A stretch of 64,000 nt of DNA from Chitinophagaceae bacterium UBA2791 (GCA_002352105.1 DEHV01000047.1:59021-123020), one strand, 5' to 3'; shown: positions 51,747-59,896, counted from the first letter of the stretch. The notes: generated by a model from the letters alone, not told the origin. Translations and numbers: made by a program.

Positions 51747-52589
51747 ATGAAGTTAAAGCAAAAGTTACTGGTCGCTTACCTGCGCGCGAAGCTGAGGGCG
51801 CTGTCATTTTTTTCGAAAAAGAAAGCCGCTCAAAGCGCATTTGATATCTTCTGCACCCCGTTCAGAAAATCCAGGAGAAAGGAGCCCGCCATCTTTAAAA
51901 AAGGCGAAACGTTATCGTTTACGCTTGAGGGGTATACGCTTTATGGCCATCGCTGGAACCGGCCGGGCGCCAAACGGATCCTGATAGCCCATGGCTTTGA
52001 ATCCTCTTCAAAGAATTTTGATAAGTACATCGGTCTGCTGATAGAAAAGGGGTATGAAGTGATCGCTTTTGACGCGCCCGGCCATGGAAGATCTTCCGGC
52101 AACCGGCTGACCCTGCTGCTTTACCTGGCGACCATTCGGAAAGTATATGAGCTTTACGGGCCGATAGACGGCTTCCTGACGCATTCTTACGGAGGGTTGA
52201 TCGTTTCCCTGTTCCTGGAGGGCCTCCGGCACGATCATTCCATTAAGGCGGTTTTCATTGCTCCCGCCACCGAAACGACCACTACGCTGAAATTGTTTTT
52301 TCATTTTTTTCGATTGGACAATGGCGTTAGAGAGGAATTTGAACGTCTTATCTTTGATCTGTCCGGGAACTGGCCGGATCGCTATTCCATTCGCCGCGCG
52401 GCGAATAACGTCAGCGCCGAGATATTATGGTTTCATGATGAGGACGATGACCTGACCCCCCTGGAAGACGCGCTGAAGGTGAAGGAAGACAACCATCCGA
52501 ATATCCGGTTCCGGATCTCCAAAGGATTGGGGCACCGGCGGATATACAGGGATGAAAAAATCGTACAGGAAGCCGTCGATTTTTTATAA
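51747..52589 (+). CDS. Alpha/beta hydrolase
   Basis: A 280-residue alpha/beta hydrolase: strand ILIAHGFESSSKNF (oxyanion), VIAFDAPGHGRSSG, nucleophile Ser147 in THSYGG (the usual first Gly is replaced by Thr), acid near DEDDDLTPLEDA and final His in SKGLGHRRIYRD. No signal peptide, although the N-terminus is Lys-rich and could be membrane-associated. An esterase or thioesterase role is likely; no substrate can be read. Confidence 0.85.
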   Translation: MKLKQKLLVAYLRAKLRALSFFSKKKAAQSAFDIFCTPFRKSRRKEPAIFKKGETLSFTLEGYTLYGHRWNRPGAKRILIAHGFESSSKNFDKYIGLLIEKGYEVIAFDAPGHGRSSGNRLTLLLYLATIRKVYELYGPIDGFLTHSYGGLIVSLFLEGLRHDHSIKAVFIAPATETTTTLKLFFHFFRLDNGVREEFERLIFDLSGNWPDRYSIRRAANNVSAEILWFHDEDDDLTPLEDALKVKEDNHPNIRFRISKGLGHRRIYRDEKIVQEAVDFL

Positions 52590-52692
52590 AGACCGGTTGA
52601 ACATTGTCCGGGATCGTATACAACTCCCCTATTCGATAAAGTAATAAGAGTTTGTCATTAAGGACAGAACAAATAAACAGCGGATCTTCTCC

Positions 52693-53547
52693 TCAGTCTT
52701 TATTTGGATCTTTCGATAAGATGGTCCAGTCGTGATGCCCGTAACCCTTGGCCAGCCAGAGATCCATTCGCTGCGCTATAGTTGGGACCGCCAAAAGCGT
52801 CTTGCGCGACAATGCGGCCTGTTCCATCATGAGACGGGCATCTTTCCGCGCCATGCTCAGTTCCCAGGATGGTTGATCAAAGGTATTGCCGGCTATCTTT
52901 TTTAGCCTGGCCCGGACAATGGCGATAGGGTTCATGAGGTCCAGCAGGGATTCGATCTCTGCATGGGGAATTTCCAAAGAGCCGGCCAGGGTGATCAGGT
53001 CGGTGACGCTGCCCATCAACGTGATGTGGAACAGGTTGCCCAATAGTTTGATGGAAGCCGCCTTTTGGGGGTCGGCTCCCAGGTTCCACAGTTTCCCCGT
53101 CATCCTGGATAATTCCGGTTCCAGCTGCCGGATGACCTGCTGGTCGCCGCAGATCATCATTGTGCCGCTTCCTTCCAATGCGTTCTGAGGGCCCATGAAA
53201 ACCGGCGCATGCAGATAGATGAACCCTTTTTCCTTCCAGTAAGCGGACCGCTTTGCGGCCCCGGGAGCAGAAGTGGTGGTATGGTCGATGATGATCGCGC
53301 CGGTCCTGAAGCTGGGCGAGGCTTTTTCCAGGACTTCCTCCACCGAGCGGTCATCGGAAAGGGTCAGGTGGATCCGCTCCGCTCCTTTTACCGCATCCCT
53401 CGCCTGCTCAAACGCTTTTGCGCCATGGGCTTCCAGCGCTTTGGCTTTTTCGGTTGTCCTGTTCCATACCTGTACTTGCTCTCCCTTTTTCAGTAGCGCC
53501 CGGGTAAAATTGGCGCCCAGCAAGCCGGTCCCCAGAAAACTGATCAT
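52693..53547 (-). CDS. NAD(P)-dependent oxidoreductase (beta-hydroxyacid dehydrogenase family)
   Basis: A 284-residue 6PGDH/HIBADH-like enzyme. The Rossmann motif is MISFLGTGLLGANFTRALLKKG; the ITLMGSVTDLITLAGS region and the catalytic Lys position in AASIKLLGNLFHI follow. The substrate-binding motif [FY]xGpqnAleGsGT (FMGPQNALEGSGTMMICG) is typical. Family members reduce short hydroxyacids or imines. Closest functional match uncertain: hydroxyisobutyrate, tartronate semialdehyde and imine reductases all share this pattern. Confidence 0.88.
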   Translation of the reverse strand: MISFLGTGLLGANFTRALLKKGEQVQVWNRTTEKAKALEAHGAKAFEQARDAVKGAERIHLTLSDDRSVEEVLEKASPSFRTGAIIIDHTTTSAPGAAKRSAYWKEKGFIYLHAPVFMGPQNALEGSGTMMICGDQQVIRQLEPELSRMTGKLWNLGADPQKAASIKLLGNLFHITLMGSVTDLITLAGSLEIPHAEIESLLDLMNPIAIVRARLKKIAGNTFDQPSWELSMARKDARLMMEQAALSRKTLLAVPTIAQRMDLWLAKGYGHHDWTILSKDPNKD

Positions 53548-53948
53548 ATCTTAAACTTTTTATTGGTATGCATTTTATTAATGTAGTTAAAGTTAGGCGC
53601 CAACCGCGATAACGCAAGAAGCAATCGCTAAAAAGCCGGTAGAGCCTTGTCCGCGCGCCGGTAAATAGGATCTCCGGGGATCTTCGGGAATGCCCGGTCC
53701 GCCCCGGAAATAAAGCCGGGGCATTGCAGTGGATCAAAAAGTCGAAAAGCAGCTCCCGGCCAGGCCAGGATGCCGCGCCGGGTTTTTCTCAAAATGTGCA
53801 AAACATTTTTCCTGCCTATCGCGGTGATTGTGGTCTGGTTATATTTTTTATCCTTCCGGCCGGGTCTGTCCGTCCCATATATGGCATGCCGATTGAGGGG
53901 TTTAAACCGTGTACTTCTTCCTTCTTAAATCCTTTAAATAACCATTTT
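53548..53948. other. Non-coding gap before the DUF3606 gene
   Basis: A 401-base stretch with no convincing gene. It contains a GC-rich hairpin GCCCCGG/CCGGGGC (53701-53707 and 53716-53722) with an 8-base loop. An open frame runs into the DUF3606 gene from 53724 but the added residues look random. Confidence 0.5.
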
Positions 53949-54152
53949 ATGCAAGAGCAAAGGAATATTTTTCACGGGGGAGATGAGCAACGCATCGACC
54001 TGTTCAGCGATTATGAAATAACCTACTGGATCTATGAATTGAATTGTACGGAAGAAGAGCTGAAACAGGCGGCCAAGACGGTTGGCCCTACCGTAAAGAA
54101 AATAAGGGCCTACCTGGAAGAAATGCAGGCAGACCATTTGTCCCAGGTATGA
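53949..54152 (+). CDS. DUF3606 domain small protein
   Basis: A 67-residue protein: RIDLFSDYEITYWIYELNCT followed by EEELKQAAKTVGPTVKKIRAYL, matching DUF3606, a short helical domain common in Bacteroidota and Proteobacteria. The ATG at 53949 gives the expected length; the frame extends upstream but without family-like sequence. Probably cytoplasmic, possibly DNA-binding. Function unknown. Confidence 0.8.
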   Translation: MQEQRNIFHGGDEQRIDLFSDYEITYWIYELNCTEEELKQAAKTVGPTVKKIRAYLEEMQADHLSQV

Positions 54153-54319
54153 TCGGAGCCTGTAAGAATGAATGACCGGGAGGGGGAAGCCAGCCATTTT
54201 CCCTGGAATATCTCTGCAAACGCCAGGGAGCCCCCGGGTATGGCCTTTTTTCTACAGGGGCGGTTTTTGGACCGGTAGAAAATATTTCCGGGATTATGCG
54301 GTAGTGTAAAAAATTGTAT

Positions 54320-54327
54320 TAACTTTG
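54320..54327 (+). promoter_or_regulatory. -7 box of the RRM gene with a long leader
   Basis: Exact TAACTTTG. Transcription from about 54334 would give a leader of about 110 bases, long for this genome and typical of self-regulated or cold-inducible RNA-binding protein genes. The leader is AT-rich with several short T-rich tracts. Confidence 0.55.
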
Positions 54328-54444
54328 GACCGTTAATTTTGAGCTTCGCATTTTAGTTAGTATGTATTATTTGCCAGTTATCTGCCTTATTAATCTCCTT
54401 ACTTATTGCTTTCTCAGAATAGTTTTAATTATTAATCATTTAGT

Positions 54445-54750
54445 ATGAACATTTATGTTTCGAACTTAAGCTTCAACGTTCAGGATGAAGACTTAAGAGA
54501 ATTTTTTGCTCCTTATGGAGAAGTGACTTCTGCAAAGGTCATTAGCGACAGGGAAACCGGCCGTTCAAGAGGTTTCGGTTTTGTTGAAATGTCTGATGAC
54601 GAAGCCGCTAAAAAAGCCATCGGCGAATTAGACCAGGCTACTGTAGAAGGTCGCGCAATCAGGGTTTCTGTTGCCAAGCCCAAAGAAGAAAGGTCTGGCG
54701 GAAATGGCGGTTACAAAAGAAATGACAGCTACAGCAGAAATAGGTGGTAG
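54445..54750 (+). CDS. RRM-type RNA-binding protein
   Basis: A 101-residue protein with a single RNA recognition motif: RNP2 IYVSNL (residues 3-8) and RNP1 RGFGFVEM (about 42-49), followed by a Gly/Asn/Arg/Ser-rich tail (RSGGNGGYKRNDSYSRNRW). Such proteins are abundant in Bacteroidota and act as RNA chaperones or post-transcriptional regulators in the cytoplasm. A long leader upstream and a strong terminator downstream define it as a single-gene unit. Confidence 0.95.
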   Translation: MNIYVSNLSFNVQDEDLREFFAPYGEVTSAKVISDRETGRSRGFGFVEMSDDEAAKKAIGELDQATVEGRAIRVSVAKPKEERSGGNGGYKRNDSYSRNRW

Positions 54751-54771
54751 AACATTTTGATTGAAAACGGA

Positions 54772-54806
54772 GGCCGGCTCAACACCCTGTGGAGCCGGCC
54801 TTTTTT
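54772..54806 (+). terminator. Strong Rho-independent terminator after the RRM gene
   Basis: Perfect arms GGCCGGCTC (54772-54780) and GAGCCGGCC (54792-54800) with an 11-base loop, followed by TTTTTT. Confidence 0.92.
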
Positions 54807-54839
54807 AATGGTATGATTTTAATGGTATGCTGGCGTTTG

Positions 54840-55307
54840 CTATTCCTTCCCTTCCCTGCCTATCGGGATGATCAGCATAGGTATCCTGGAACGTTTCAGG
54901 ACGCTGGCGGTAACATCGCCCATGATCAGTTTCTCCAATCCCGAATGGTTTTGCGATCCCATCACGATCAGATCGGCTTTCCAGGAGGATGCATATTCCA
55001 GGATGGCATCCGAAGGCTGGCCCTCCAGCACAGCGGTTTGTATGTTTTCGCCTTTCAGGTGATCAACGGCCGCCGCCAGGAATTTAGCGGCTTCGTCTTT
55101 TAGATCCTCTGCCTGGTTGAAGGCGCCTACCGGGTTAAACCCGCCATAACCCATGATGGGAGAATACTCCATGGCATAATAAGCGGTATCTCCGATAACA
55201 TGGGTCAGGCATACCTCGGCGCCAAGCGCCTTGGATAGCGCATGACCGGCTTCTGCAATCTTTTGGGCGCTTGGGTTATAATCAAGCGCAATAAGTATTT
55301 TTTTCAT
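54840..55307 (-). CDS. Universal stress protein (UspA family)
   Basis: A 155-residue Usp: KKILIALDYNPSAQKIAEAG at the start and the ATP-binding signature DLIVMGSQNHSGLEKLIMGDVTASVLKRS near the end (G-2x-G-9x-G(S/T) type). A central insertion YYAMEYSPIMGYGGFNPVG (about 45-63) is longer than in E. coli UspA. It is divergent from the Rrf2 gene; a dyad with TGATCAA arms at 55331-55352 lies just upstream. Confidence 0.9.
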   Translation of the reverse strand: MKKILIALDYNPSAQKIAEAGHALSKALGAEVCLTHVIGDTAYYAMEYSPIMGYGGFNPVGAFNQAEDLKDEAAKFLAAAVDHLKGENIQTAVLEGQPSDAILEYASSWKADLIVMGSQNHSGLEKLIMGDVTASVLKRSRIPMLIIPIGREGKE

Positions 55308-55330
55308 AATTACGCGGTTTTAACATGATG

Positions 55331-55352
55331 TGATCAATGAATAATTTGATCA
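55331..55352 (-). promoter_or_regulatory. Dyad upstream of the universal stress gene
   Basis: TGATCAA-N8-TTGATCA, 24 bases upstream of the Usp start. The decamer TGATCAATGA also recurs at 55347-55356. Candidate regulator site; binding protein not identified. Confidence 0.35.
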
Positions 55353-55489
55353 ATGACTCACAGTTTTGAATAAGTTAACGAATTCCGCATAGTTTTCCTC
55401 AATATTCCCCGATTGTTCGGAAATATTTTAATACCCCGGCTCCGGAAGCCGCTGTAACCATCTGACGGCAATTTTCGTTTTTCCGTATA

Positions 55490-55532
55490 AAAGATAAAAT
55501 AGTCTTTTATTTAGCGTTTTATTTTATCTTTG
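55490..55532 (+). promoter_or_regulatory. Rrf2 gene promoter with overlapping operator dyad
   Basis: An 11-base perfect dyad AAAGATAAAAT / ATTTTATCTTT (55490-55500 and 55521-55531). Its right arm covers the exact -7 box TATCTTTG (55525-55532). The start codon follows at 55551. Binding there would block transcription, as expected of an autoregulated Rrf2 repressor. Confidence 0.6.
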
Positions 55533-55550
55533 CGCCATCAAAAGAAACCG

Positions 55551-55985
55551 ATGTTTTCAAAAACCTGCGAATATGCAATCAGGGCGATGATCTTTATTGC
55601 GCAGCAATCGAGAAGCGGGCATAAGGTCGGCATAAAAGAAATAGCCAGGGGAATTGATTCCCCGGAGTTCTTTATTGCCAAAATATTACAGGACCTTGGC
55701 CGAAGGGGCCTGCTTCAATCCGCTAAGGGACGCAATGGAGGGTTTTACCTGGACAAACAATTAATAAAATGCAGCATTGCGGATATTGTAAGGGCGATCG
55801 ATGGCGATAAGCTTTTTTCCGGTTGCGGGCTGGGATTGAACCACTGTTCGGAGTCCAAGCCCTGCCCTATTCATCATGAGTTTAAGAAAATGAGGAAGAA
55901 CATATTCAATATGTTGCAGAAAGCAAGGTTAAATGAATTCCATGAACTTCTGGATAATAACCTGGCTTTCCTGAAACGTCGCTGA
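55551..55985 (+). CDS. Rrf2 family Fe-S transcriptional regulator (NsrR/IscR-like)
   Basis: A 144-residue Rrf2 protein. The winged helix is KTCEYAIRAMIFIAQ, VGIKEIARGIDSPEFFIAKIL and LLQSAKGRNGGFYL. Three cysteines at 92, 99 and 105 (CGLGLNHCSESKPC) lie where NsrR and IscR hold a Fe-S cluster that senses nitric oxide, oxygen or cluster supply. I chose ATG 55551 (MFSKTCEYA). It is 51 bases upstream of the oxidase gene and probably controls the whole operon. Which signal it senses is not decided by the sequence. Confidence 0.88.
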   Translation: MFSKTCEYAIRAMIFIAQQSRSGHKVGIKEIARGIDSPEFFIAKILQDLGRRGLLQSAKGRNGGFYLDKQLIKCSIADIVRAIDGDKLFSGCGLGLNHCSESKPCPIHHEFKKMRKNIFNMLQKARLNEFHELLDNNLAFLKRR

Positions 55986-56036
55986 TTTTTTTTGCATAAA
56001 TAAAGGACAAAAAGGTATTAATATATTTTAATTAAT

Positions 56037-58199
56037 ATGGATAAGCGTAAATGTATTGCCGGTATATTTTCAACCATCGCCTTTATGACGGCTTTTTCCT
56101 CTGCCGCGCAATCTGACGGCGGATCATCCAACAGCCTGCATCCTGTCGCCGCCTGGATGCTGGCGCTGATCCTTGCCGTATCCCTCCTGCTGGTCGCCGT
56201 ATGGTTACTAAAGGTAAAAACAAAGCAGATCCTTTTTGATAACCGGAAAAAGCAGGAAAGGAATGAGAGAGAACGTTTTGAACAATACATGCGCGGCATG
56301 GATAGCCGCCAGATCGAAGCGATCCTGACCTATAAGCGCCGCCTTGACGCGCTGAAAGAAAAGGAAGAGAAAAAGCCCTCTTCAACGCTCCCGGTCGTTT
56401 TAACGATGATGGCGATCCTATCGGGATCCTCCCTGTTTGCGCAAGCGGTCGAAAAGAAGTCCCCGGGTTTTTCCGGAGAGGCCGGCATGCTGATCACCAT
56501 ATTCCTGATCCTTATTCCCATCCTTGCCGGTATCTCGCTGATGGTGGTCAAGGTGATCAACGTGATCAGGCAATACCGCAATGAGCAAAGCCTTAAGGAA
56601 GCAGAGAAACTCGCGCGTTACCTTAATGAACTGTCGACGGAAGAGCTGGAGCCGGCATTGCTGAAACGCAAAGCGGCGTTGGATTTTAAACTAAGTAATA
56701 CGGAGTTGTCCGGCAATATGAAGGCGGAGGACGACAAGGGCATTATTAATGTCAGCGCGAACAGCGGCTTGCCTGTGGTGGCCTTAAAGAAGCGGGCTCA
56801 GAAAAGGCCCAATATCGATCCCGCCCTGTCCAAACTCATCCTTTGGTATATCGGTTCGGCTACTTTCTGGTTATTATTCGGCTCCAGCGTTGGCGAGTAC
56901 CTGGGCATTAAATTTGTCGCTCCCGACGCCGACCATGTTTCCTGGCTGAGTTTTGGCCGGTTGCGGCCCGTGCACACCAATAGCGTATTCTGGGGCTGGG
57001 CATCCCTCGGTATGCTGGGCCTCGGATATTATATTGTGCCGCGGGTAAGCAATACGCCGCTGGCCAGTATTAAAAACGGATGGTATGCGCTGCACCTGAT
57101 CAACGCTTCTGTTGCCATCGGCACGGTTTCCCTTATGGCGGGAGTGAATAACGGGGGCGGCGAATTTCGTGAATATATCTGGCCGATCATGCTGCTGTTT
57201 GGCATCGGGCTGACGCTGTCCCTGATCAATTTTTTACAGACCATCGCCCGGAGAAAGACAAAGGAAATATACATCTCCAACTGGTACATGACGTCGGCCA
57301 TCATCTTCGCGCTGGTCATTTCTGTTGCCGCTTATGTGCCGCTATGGCAGGATGGACTGGGCGAAACCATTATCCAGGGGTATTATATGCACCAGGGCGT
57401 GGGCATGTGGTTCATGTTCTTTACCCTTGGCATTGTTTACTATTTCCTTCCCCAACAACTCAACAAACCTATCTATTCATATAGCCTGGGCATCCTTGCG
57501 TTCTGGACGCAGATCCTTTTTTATACGCTGATCGGCACCCACCATTTTGTATTCAGTTCCATCCCCTGGTGGCTGCAAACCGTGGCCATCGTGGGCAGCG
57601 CGGGCATGATCATTCCTGTTGTTGCGGGAACCGCCAATTTCCTGCTCACCTTTAACGGCGCCTGGTATAAAATCGCGGGCAGCTATACCCTGCCCTTCTT
57701 CCTGGTGGGGATCATTTTTTATTTTACCGGTTCCATGCAGGGCACTGCGGAGGCTTTCCGTTCCACCAACCTGATCTGGCATTTCACGGATTTTACCGTG
57801 GCGCATTCTCACCTGACGATGTATGGCATTATTTGCTTTTTCTTATGGGCTGGCATTTATGCAGTGATCCCCAGGCTTACGGGCAAGGAAGCGCCGCAGA
57901 TAACGGTAGGCGCGCATTTCTGGCTTGCCCTTATCGGCCTGTTGTTTTATACGATTCCCCTGATGTATGGCGGAACCCTGAAAGGACTGATGTGGATGGA
58001 CGGCAAACCCTTTATGGAAAGCGTGATCTTAATGGCTCCTTACTGGCTCTGGCGGGCGATAGGCGGAAGCTTTATGTGGTTGTCCCATTTGTTTTTTGCC
58101 TATAATATTTATAAAATGTTATCAGCGAACGGCATTGCCGATATCAGGGAAGCCGCTGTGGAAAAATTAAAAACGCGTACAGAAGCTGTTGCAGAGTAA
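56037..58199 (+). CDS. C-family (cbb3-like) heme-copper oxidase subunit I with duplicated N-terminal extension
   Basis: A 720-residue protein. The core (about 262-700) is a 12-helix heme-copper oxidase of the cbb3/CcoN type: His313 (PVHTNS, heme b), His452 (YYMHQG, CuB), Tyr496 six residues before His502-His503 (YTLIGTHH, the cbb3 cross-link spacing), and His590/His592 (VAHSHL). The Glu pair of NO reductases is absent, favouring O2 as substrate. Residues 5-217 are extra: two modules, each a signal-like helix ending SAAQ/LFAQ, a membrane helix and a charged helix, repeated with a 111-residue offset. About 220 residues longer than ordinary CcoN. Confidence 0.9.
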   Translation: MDKRKCIAGIFSTIAFMTAFSSAAQSDGGSSNSLHPVAAWMLALILAVSLLLVAVWLLKVKTKQILFDNRKKQERNERERFEQYMRGMDSRQIEAILTYKRRLDALKEKEEKKPSSTLPVVLTMMAILSGSSLFAQAVEKKSPGFSGEAGMLITIFLILIPILAGISLMVVKVINVIRQYRNEQSLKEAEKLARYLNELSTEELEPALLKRKAALDFKLSNTELSGNMKAEDDKGIINVSANSGLPVVALKKRAQKRPNIDPALSKLILWYIGSATFWLLFGSSVGEYLGIKFVAPDADHVSWLSFGRLRPVHTNSVFWGWASLGMLGLGYYIVPRVSNTPLASIKNGWYALHLINASVAIGTVSLMAGVNNGGGEFREYIWPIMLLFGIGLTLSLINFLQTIARRKTKEIYISNWYMTSAIIFALVISVAAYVPLWQDGLGETIIQGYYMHQGVGMWFMFFTLGIVYYFLPQQLNKPIYSYSLGILAFWTQILFYTLIGTHHFVFSSIPWWLQTVAIVGSAGMIIPVVAGTANFLLTFNGAWYKIAGSYTLPFFLVGIIFYFTGSMQGTAEAFRSTNLIWHFTDFTVAHSHLTMYGIICFFLWAGIYAVIPRLTGKEAPQITVGAHFWLALIGLLFYTIPLMYGGTLKGLMWMDGKPFMESVILMAPYWLWRAIGGSFMWLSHLFFAYNIYKMLSANGIADIREAAVEKLKTRTEAVAE

Positions 58200-58209
58200 A
58201 TAAACTGAT

Positions 58210-59220
58210 ATGGAATTATTTGACAATCATCGTAAGCTGTTCAGAACGGCAACCTTATTTTTCATTGGGCTGACCTTGCTGGTGGCCATTATTCCCGCAA
58301 TAAAGGTGCAGCAAAACAATGCGCCGCTTCCCGGCTCCGAACCCCTGAGCGCAGACGCCAGGAAGGGCAAGGCCATATTTATTGCCGAAGGGTGCGTGGC
58401 CTGCCATACCCAGCAGGTGCGCAATGTAGACATGGATAAGGTATGGGGCGAACGCCCGGGTATAGCCGCAGATTACGCCGGTATCCGTCGCACCGATTTT
58501 TGGCGCAATACGGCCACGCTGATGGGCACGGAGCGGACAGGGCCCGATCTTACCAATATCGGCGTACGCCAACCCAGCGCCGACTGGCATCTTACCCATC
58601 TTTTTAACCCGCGTATTGTGGTGAAAGAATCGGTTATGCCGGCCTATCCCTGGCTGTTTGCCTTTAAAAAAGAACCTGGAGAAAAGGACAAGGTAGTGAA
58701 TGTTCCCGAGGCGTATACGCAGGGCAAAGAGGGTAAATATATCGCCCGCCCCGAGGCCTTGCAGCTTGTCGCCTATCTTCAATCCTTAAAACAAACCAAA
58801 CTGCCCGACGGATCGGTAACGCCTGAATTCTTATACAGGAGAAAACAGCAGCAGGCGGCCGGCGACGACGCAACTGGCGCAGCCCTTGATGGCGCGCAGT
58901 TGTATATGACCCATTGCCAGGCCTGTCACCAGGAGAACGGCGAGGGCCTGAAAGGCGCTTTTCCCCCGCTGAAAGGAAGTAAGATCGTGCTGGACGACAA
59001 TCCGGAGATCATGACCGAGATCATCATGAATGGGTACAATGCGCGCGAAGCGGAAGGTTTTGGCGCCATGCCGGCAGTAGGAACCAATGCCGGGTTGACC
59101 GCTGAGGAAGTGGCGGCTATCATGAATCATGAAAAAACAAGCTGGGGCAACGACGCCAAACCGGTGACGCCGGAAGAAATACAAAAGATCATCGACGCCA
59201 TAAAACTTAAATCTCCCTGA
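58210..59220 (+). CDS. CcoO-type cytochrome c fused to a second cytochrome c domain
   Basis: A 336-residue, di-heme subunit. One N-terminal membrane anchor (about 11-33), then a CcoO-like domain with heme motif CVACH (62-66), RTGPDLTNIGVRQPSADWHL and axial Met in SVMPAYPWL (Met143). A second class I cytochrome c domain follows with CQACH (236-240) and Met287 in FGAMPAVG. In ordinary cbb3 oxidases the second function sits in a separate CcoP; here CcoO and a single CcoP-like heme are fused. It lies 10 bases after subunit I and 1 base before the next gene. Confidence 0.93.
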   Translation: MELFDNHRKLFRTATLFFIGLTLLVAIIPAIKVQQNNAPLPGSEPLSADARKGKAIFIAEGCVACHTQQVRNVDMDKVWGERPGIAADYAGIRRTDFWRNTATLMGTERTGPDLTNIGVRQPSADWHLTHLFNPRIVVKESVMPAYPWLFAFKKEPGEKDKVVNVPEAYTQGKEGKYIARPEALQLVAYLQSLKQTKLPDGSVTPEFLYRRKQQQAAGDDATGAALDGAQLYMTHCQACHQENGEGLKGAFPPLKGSKIVLDDNPEIMTEIIMNGYNAREAEGFGAMPAVGTNAGLTAEEVAAIMNHEKTSWGNDAKPVTPEEIQKIIDAIKLKSP

Positions 59221-59221
59221 C

Positions 59222-59482
59222 ATGAAAAAACTGTTCCTGCTCGGCGCATTGCTGGCCTTTCATTTTGCGGCCCTGGCCTGCGGCGCCTGTGAAAAACAAC
59301 AACCCAAAATATTAAGGGGCATCACGCACGGAACCGGGCCCGAAAGCGACTGGGACTATCTGATCATTGCAACGATGGCGGCAATTGTTGTTTTTACGCT
59401 TTATTTCTCGGTAAAATGGCTGATCAAACCGGGCGAAAGATCAGACAATCATATCAAAAGGTATATTTTAAACAATGAATAA
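59222..59482 (+). CDS. Small CxxC membrane protein of the oxidase operon
   Basis: An 86-residue protein with a signal-like N-terminus (MKKLFLLGALLAFHFAALAC), a CGACEKQQPK motif right after it, a short conserved-looking loop (GITHGTGPESDWDY), and one membrane helix (about 46-68), then a basic tail. The CxxC has no following His, so it is not heme c; copper or redox exchange is possible. Start is 1 base after the cytochrome stop. I do not know a named family; its position implies a subunit or assembly factor of the oxidase. Confidence 0.75.
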   Translation: MKKLFLLGALLAFHFAALACGACEKQQPKILRGITHGTGPESDWDYLIIATMAAIVVFTLYFSVKWLIKPGERSDNHIKRYILNNE

Positions 59483-59483
59483 C

Positions 59484-59891
59484 ATGCAAGACAAAAGCGT
59501 CATATTCATTTTCCTCGACGATTCCCCCGCGCCTATCGCGGAGTTTCTGTCGCCGGTCAATTTTGAGCTCGACACCCGCAAGATGGTCGACGGCAAACAT
59601 ACCCTGAAAATAGTCAGTAAGGACCCGACAGGAAAGGAAGGCATCCGGATAATACCCTTTGAAGTAAGAAACGGCCCTGCAATTGCTATTGAAGGAATTA
59701 AGGAAGATGCCGTGGTGGACGGCATACTGCCTTTGATGATCAACGCCTATGGCAAGGGCGATCAGAAAAAATTCCTTATCGAAGGAAGCGAAACGCCGCA
59801 AAGCATTCCATCCTGGATATGGATATTGATCATTGGCTTTGTAGGATGGGCTATGTATTATTTTATTACTTATATTTCCATAAATGAATAA
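59484..59891 (+). CDS. Tail-anchored protein of the oxidase operon
   Basis: A 135-residue protein with a beta-rich N-terminal domain (PIAEFLSPVNFELDTRKMVD, HTLKIVSKDPTGKEG, IRIIPFEVRNGPAIAI) that resembles an Ig-like or CcoH/FixH-like fold, and a C-terminal membrane helix (SWIWILIIGFVGWAMYYFIT). No signal peptide. I chose ATG 59484, one base after the preceding stop; ATG 59475 would overlap it. Function unknown; a structural subunit of the oxidase is a reasonable guess. Confidence 0.7.
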   Translation: MQDKSVIFIFLDDSPAPIAEFLSPVNFELDTRKMVDGKHTLKIVSKDPTGKEGIRIIPFEVRNGPAIAIEGIKEDAVVDGILPLMINAYGKGDQKKFLIEGSETPQSIPSWIWILIIGFVGWAMYYFITYISINE

Positions 59892-59896
59892 GCTGC

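Noticed and set aside
53724..53948. 75-codon N-terminal extension of the DUF3606 gene
   Set aside because: The extra residues look random and the ATG at 53949 gives the normal family length.
56037..58199. Subunit I as a nitric-oxide reductase
   Set aside because: The neighbourhood suggests NO, but Tyr496 with the cbb3 spacing to His502-503 is present and the Glu residues that ligate FeB in NO reductases are absent, so O2 reduction is favoured.
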